Assembly: GCA_903926695.1 (NCBI GenBank) | Contig: CAIYKK010000400.1 | Coordinates: forward strand, 1-5,768 | Direction of reading: 5' to 3' | DNA length: 5,768 nt | Source of the DNA: an uncultured Burkholderiales bacterium | GTDB lineage: Bacteria; Pseudomonadota; Gammaproteobacteria; Burkholderiales; Burkholderiaceae_C | In this document: piece by piece, positions 5,261 through 5,768 of the stretch | Position numbering within the stretch: position 1 is the stretch's first letter | How the letters are laid out: every line of letters begins with the position of its first letter | Made by a program: the position numbers and the translations under genes | Notes under the pieces: model-generated | The model's database searches: none | Seen by the model: the letters and a program-made list of their open reading frames with translations, nothing else | What the model was told of the DNA's origin: nothing

Positions 5261-5768
5261 TTAACCCGTCGTGCGGCCCAGCTCCGGCCAGCGGTGATGC
5301 AAATAAATCCAGGCCACAAGGCCGACACACATCATGCCCAGCGAGACGGCGGCCAGCGCGGGCGTCGAATGCATCACCAGCGGCGCGATCACCCCAGCGA
5401 CCAGTCCGTTAGCGCTGGAGCCGACAAACGCCTGCAGCGACGAGGCCATGCCACGCCGCTCGGGGTGCAAATCGAGCACCAGCAGCGTCACCACCGGCAT
5501 CGTCAGCGCCCAGCCAAAGGCAAACAGCGCAATCGGAAACAGCGCCCACGACACATGCGCCGGAAAGAGCAAATTGGCCGCCAGGTTGATCACCGAAGTC
5601 ACCAGCATGATGACAAAACCGTGGCGTATCTGCCGCTTGGGCGCGATTTTTCCGGCCAGCCGCCCGCTCAACCACGCGCCCGACATAATCCCCGAGATGG
5701 TCAGCATGAAAAACCAGAAAAACTGCGTTGGTGCCAAGCCCAAATGCTCGCCCAGAAACGCCGGGGCC
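5261..5768 (-). CDS. MFS transporter, C-terminal half, N-terminus beyond the window
   Basis: The frame enters at the right edge and ends with TAA at 5263-5261, giving 168 visible residues. It begins APAFLGEHLGLAPTQFFWFF and has five hydrophobic helices, consistent with helices 8-12 of a 12-helix major facilitator. In order these are FFWFFMLTISGIMSGAWLSG, HGFVIMLVTSVINLAANLLF, ALFPIALFAFGWALTMPVVT, SSANGLVAGVIAPLVM and ALAAVSLGMMCVGLVAWIYL. The GRLAGKIAPKRQIRHG loop and the LDLHPERRGMASSLQAFVGS segment are typical of Bcr/CflA-type drug efflux proteins of the inner membrane. A multidrug or sugar/amino-acid exporter is inferred from the family; the substrate cannot be read from this half. No partner genes are visible. 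Its stop codon shares the TTAA sequence with the end of a plus-strand frame. Confidence 0.88.
   Translation of the reverse strand, partial: APAFLGEHLGLAPTQFFWFFMLTISGIMSGAWLSGRLAGKIAPKRQIRHGFVIMLVTSVINLAANLLFPAHVSWALFPIALFAFGWALTMPVVTLLVLDLHPERRGMASSLQAFVGSSANGLVAGVIAPLVMHSTPALAAVSLGMMCVGLVAWIYLHHRWPELGRTTG

Noticed and set aside
4989..5768. tRNA 3' end as an attachment site for an integrated element
   Set aside because: No integrase gene and no repeated copy of the tRNA end are present in the window.

Overview
The window looks like chromosomal core sequence from a beta-proteobacterium, most likely order Burkholderiales and probably family Comamonadaceae (relatives of Acidovorax, Polaromonas or Rhodoferax). 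The reasons are the high GC content, the G/C-biased third codon positions, and the gene families present. These include a LemA/TPM-domain cluster, a YheT-type hydrolase followed by a conserved hypothetical protein, and a membrane-anchored di-haem cytochrome c5-like protein beside a tRNA-Arg gene. The taxonomic assignment is inferred from the gene content; no marker gene is present.

Left part (1-1866, minus strand): a tight three-gene cluster read right to left. It encodes a LemA lipoprotein, a secreted and membrane-anchored TPM-domain protein with a glycine-rich tail, and a second, smaller TPM-domain protein cut off by the left edge. The spacings of 10 and 2 bases indicate one transcript. LemA and TPM proteins are commonly paired and belong to the cell envelope, but their biochemical role is not settled.

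Middle (1867-3897, plus strand): a divergent intergenic region of about 150 bases precedes a likely 45-residue small protein (2020-2157). Its stop codon overlaps the ribosome binding site of a YheT-family alpha/beta hydrolase with a visible Ser-Asp-His triad. A conserved 185-residue protein of unknown function follows. A strong, symmetrical hairpin with A and T tracts at 3869-3897 ends this transcript, and it can also end the cytochrome transcript arriving from the other side.

Right part (3917-5768): a minus-strand cytochrome has one N-terminal membrane anchor, two similar haem c domains (CFACH, CVACH) and an Ala/Pro linker. It has a perfect TATAAT -10 box and faces away from a plus-strand tRNA-Arg(CCG) gene with an encoded CCA end. 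A short, doubtful plus-strand reading frame follows and shows signs of a frameshift. The window ends in the C-terminal half of a minus-strand MFS transporter that runs off the right edge.

Overall this is ordinary housekeeping and envelope/respiration sequence. There is no sign of a mobile element, a CRISPR array, a defence island or a clearly new system. The points most worth a second look are the small protein upstream of the hydrolase, the frameshifted remnant after the tRNA, and the two adjacent TPM proteins.
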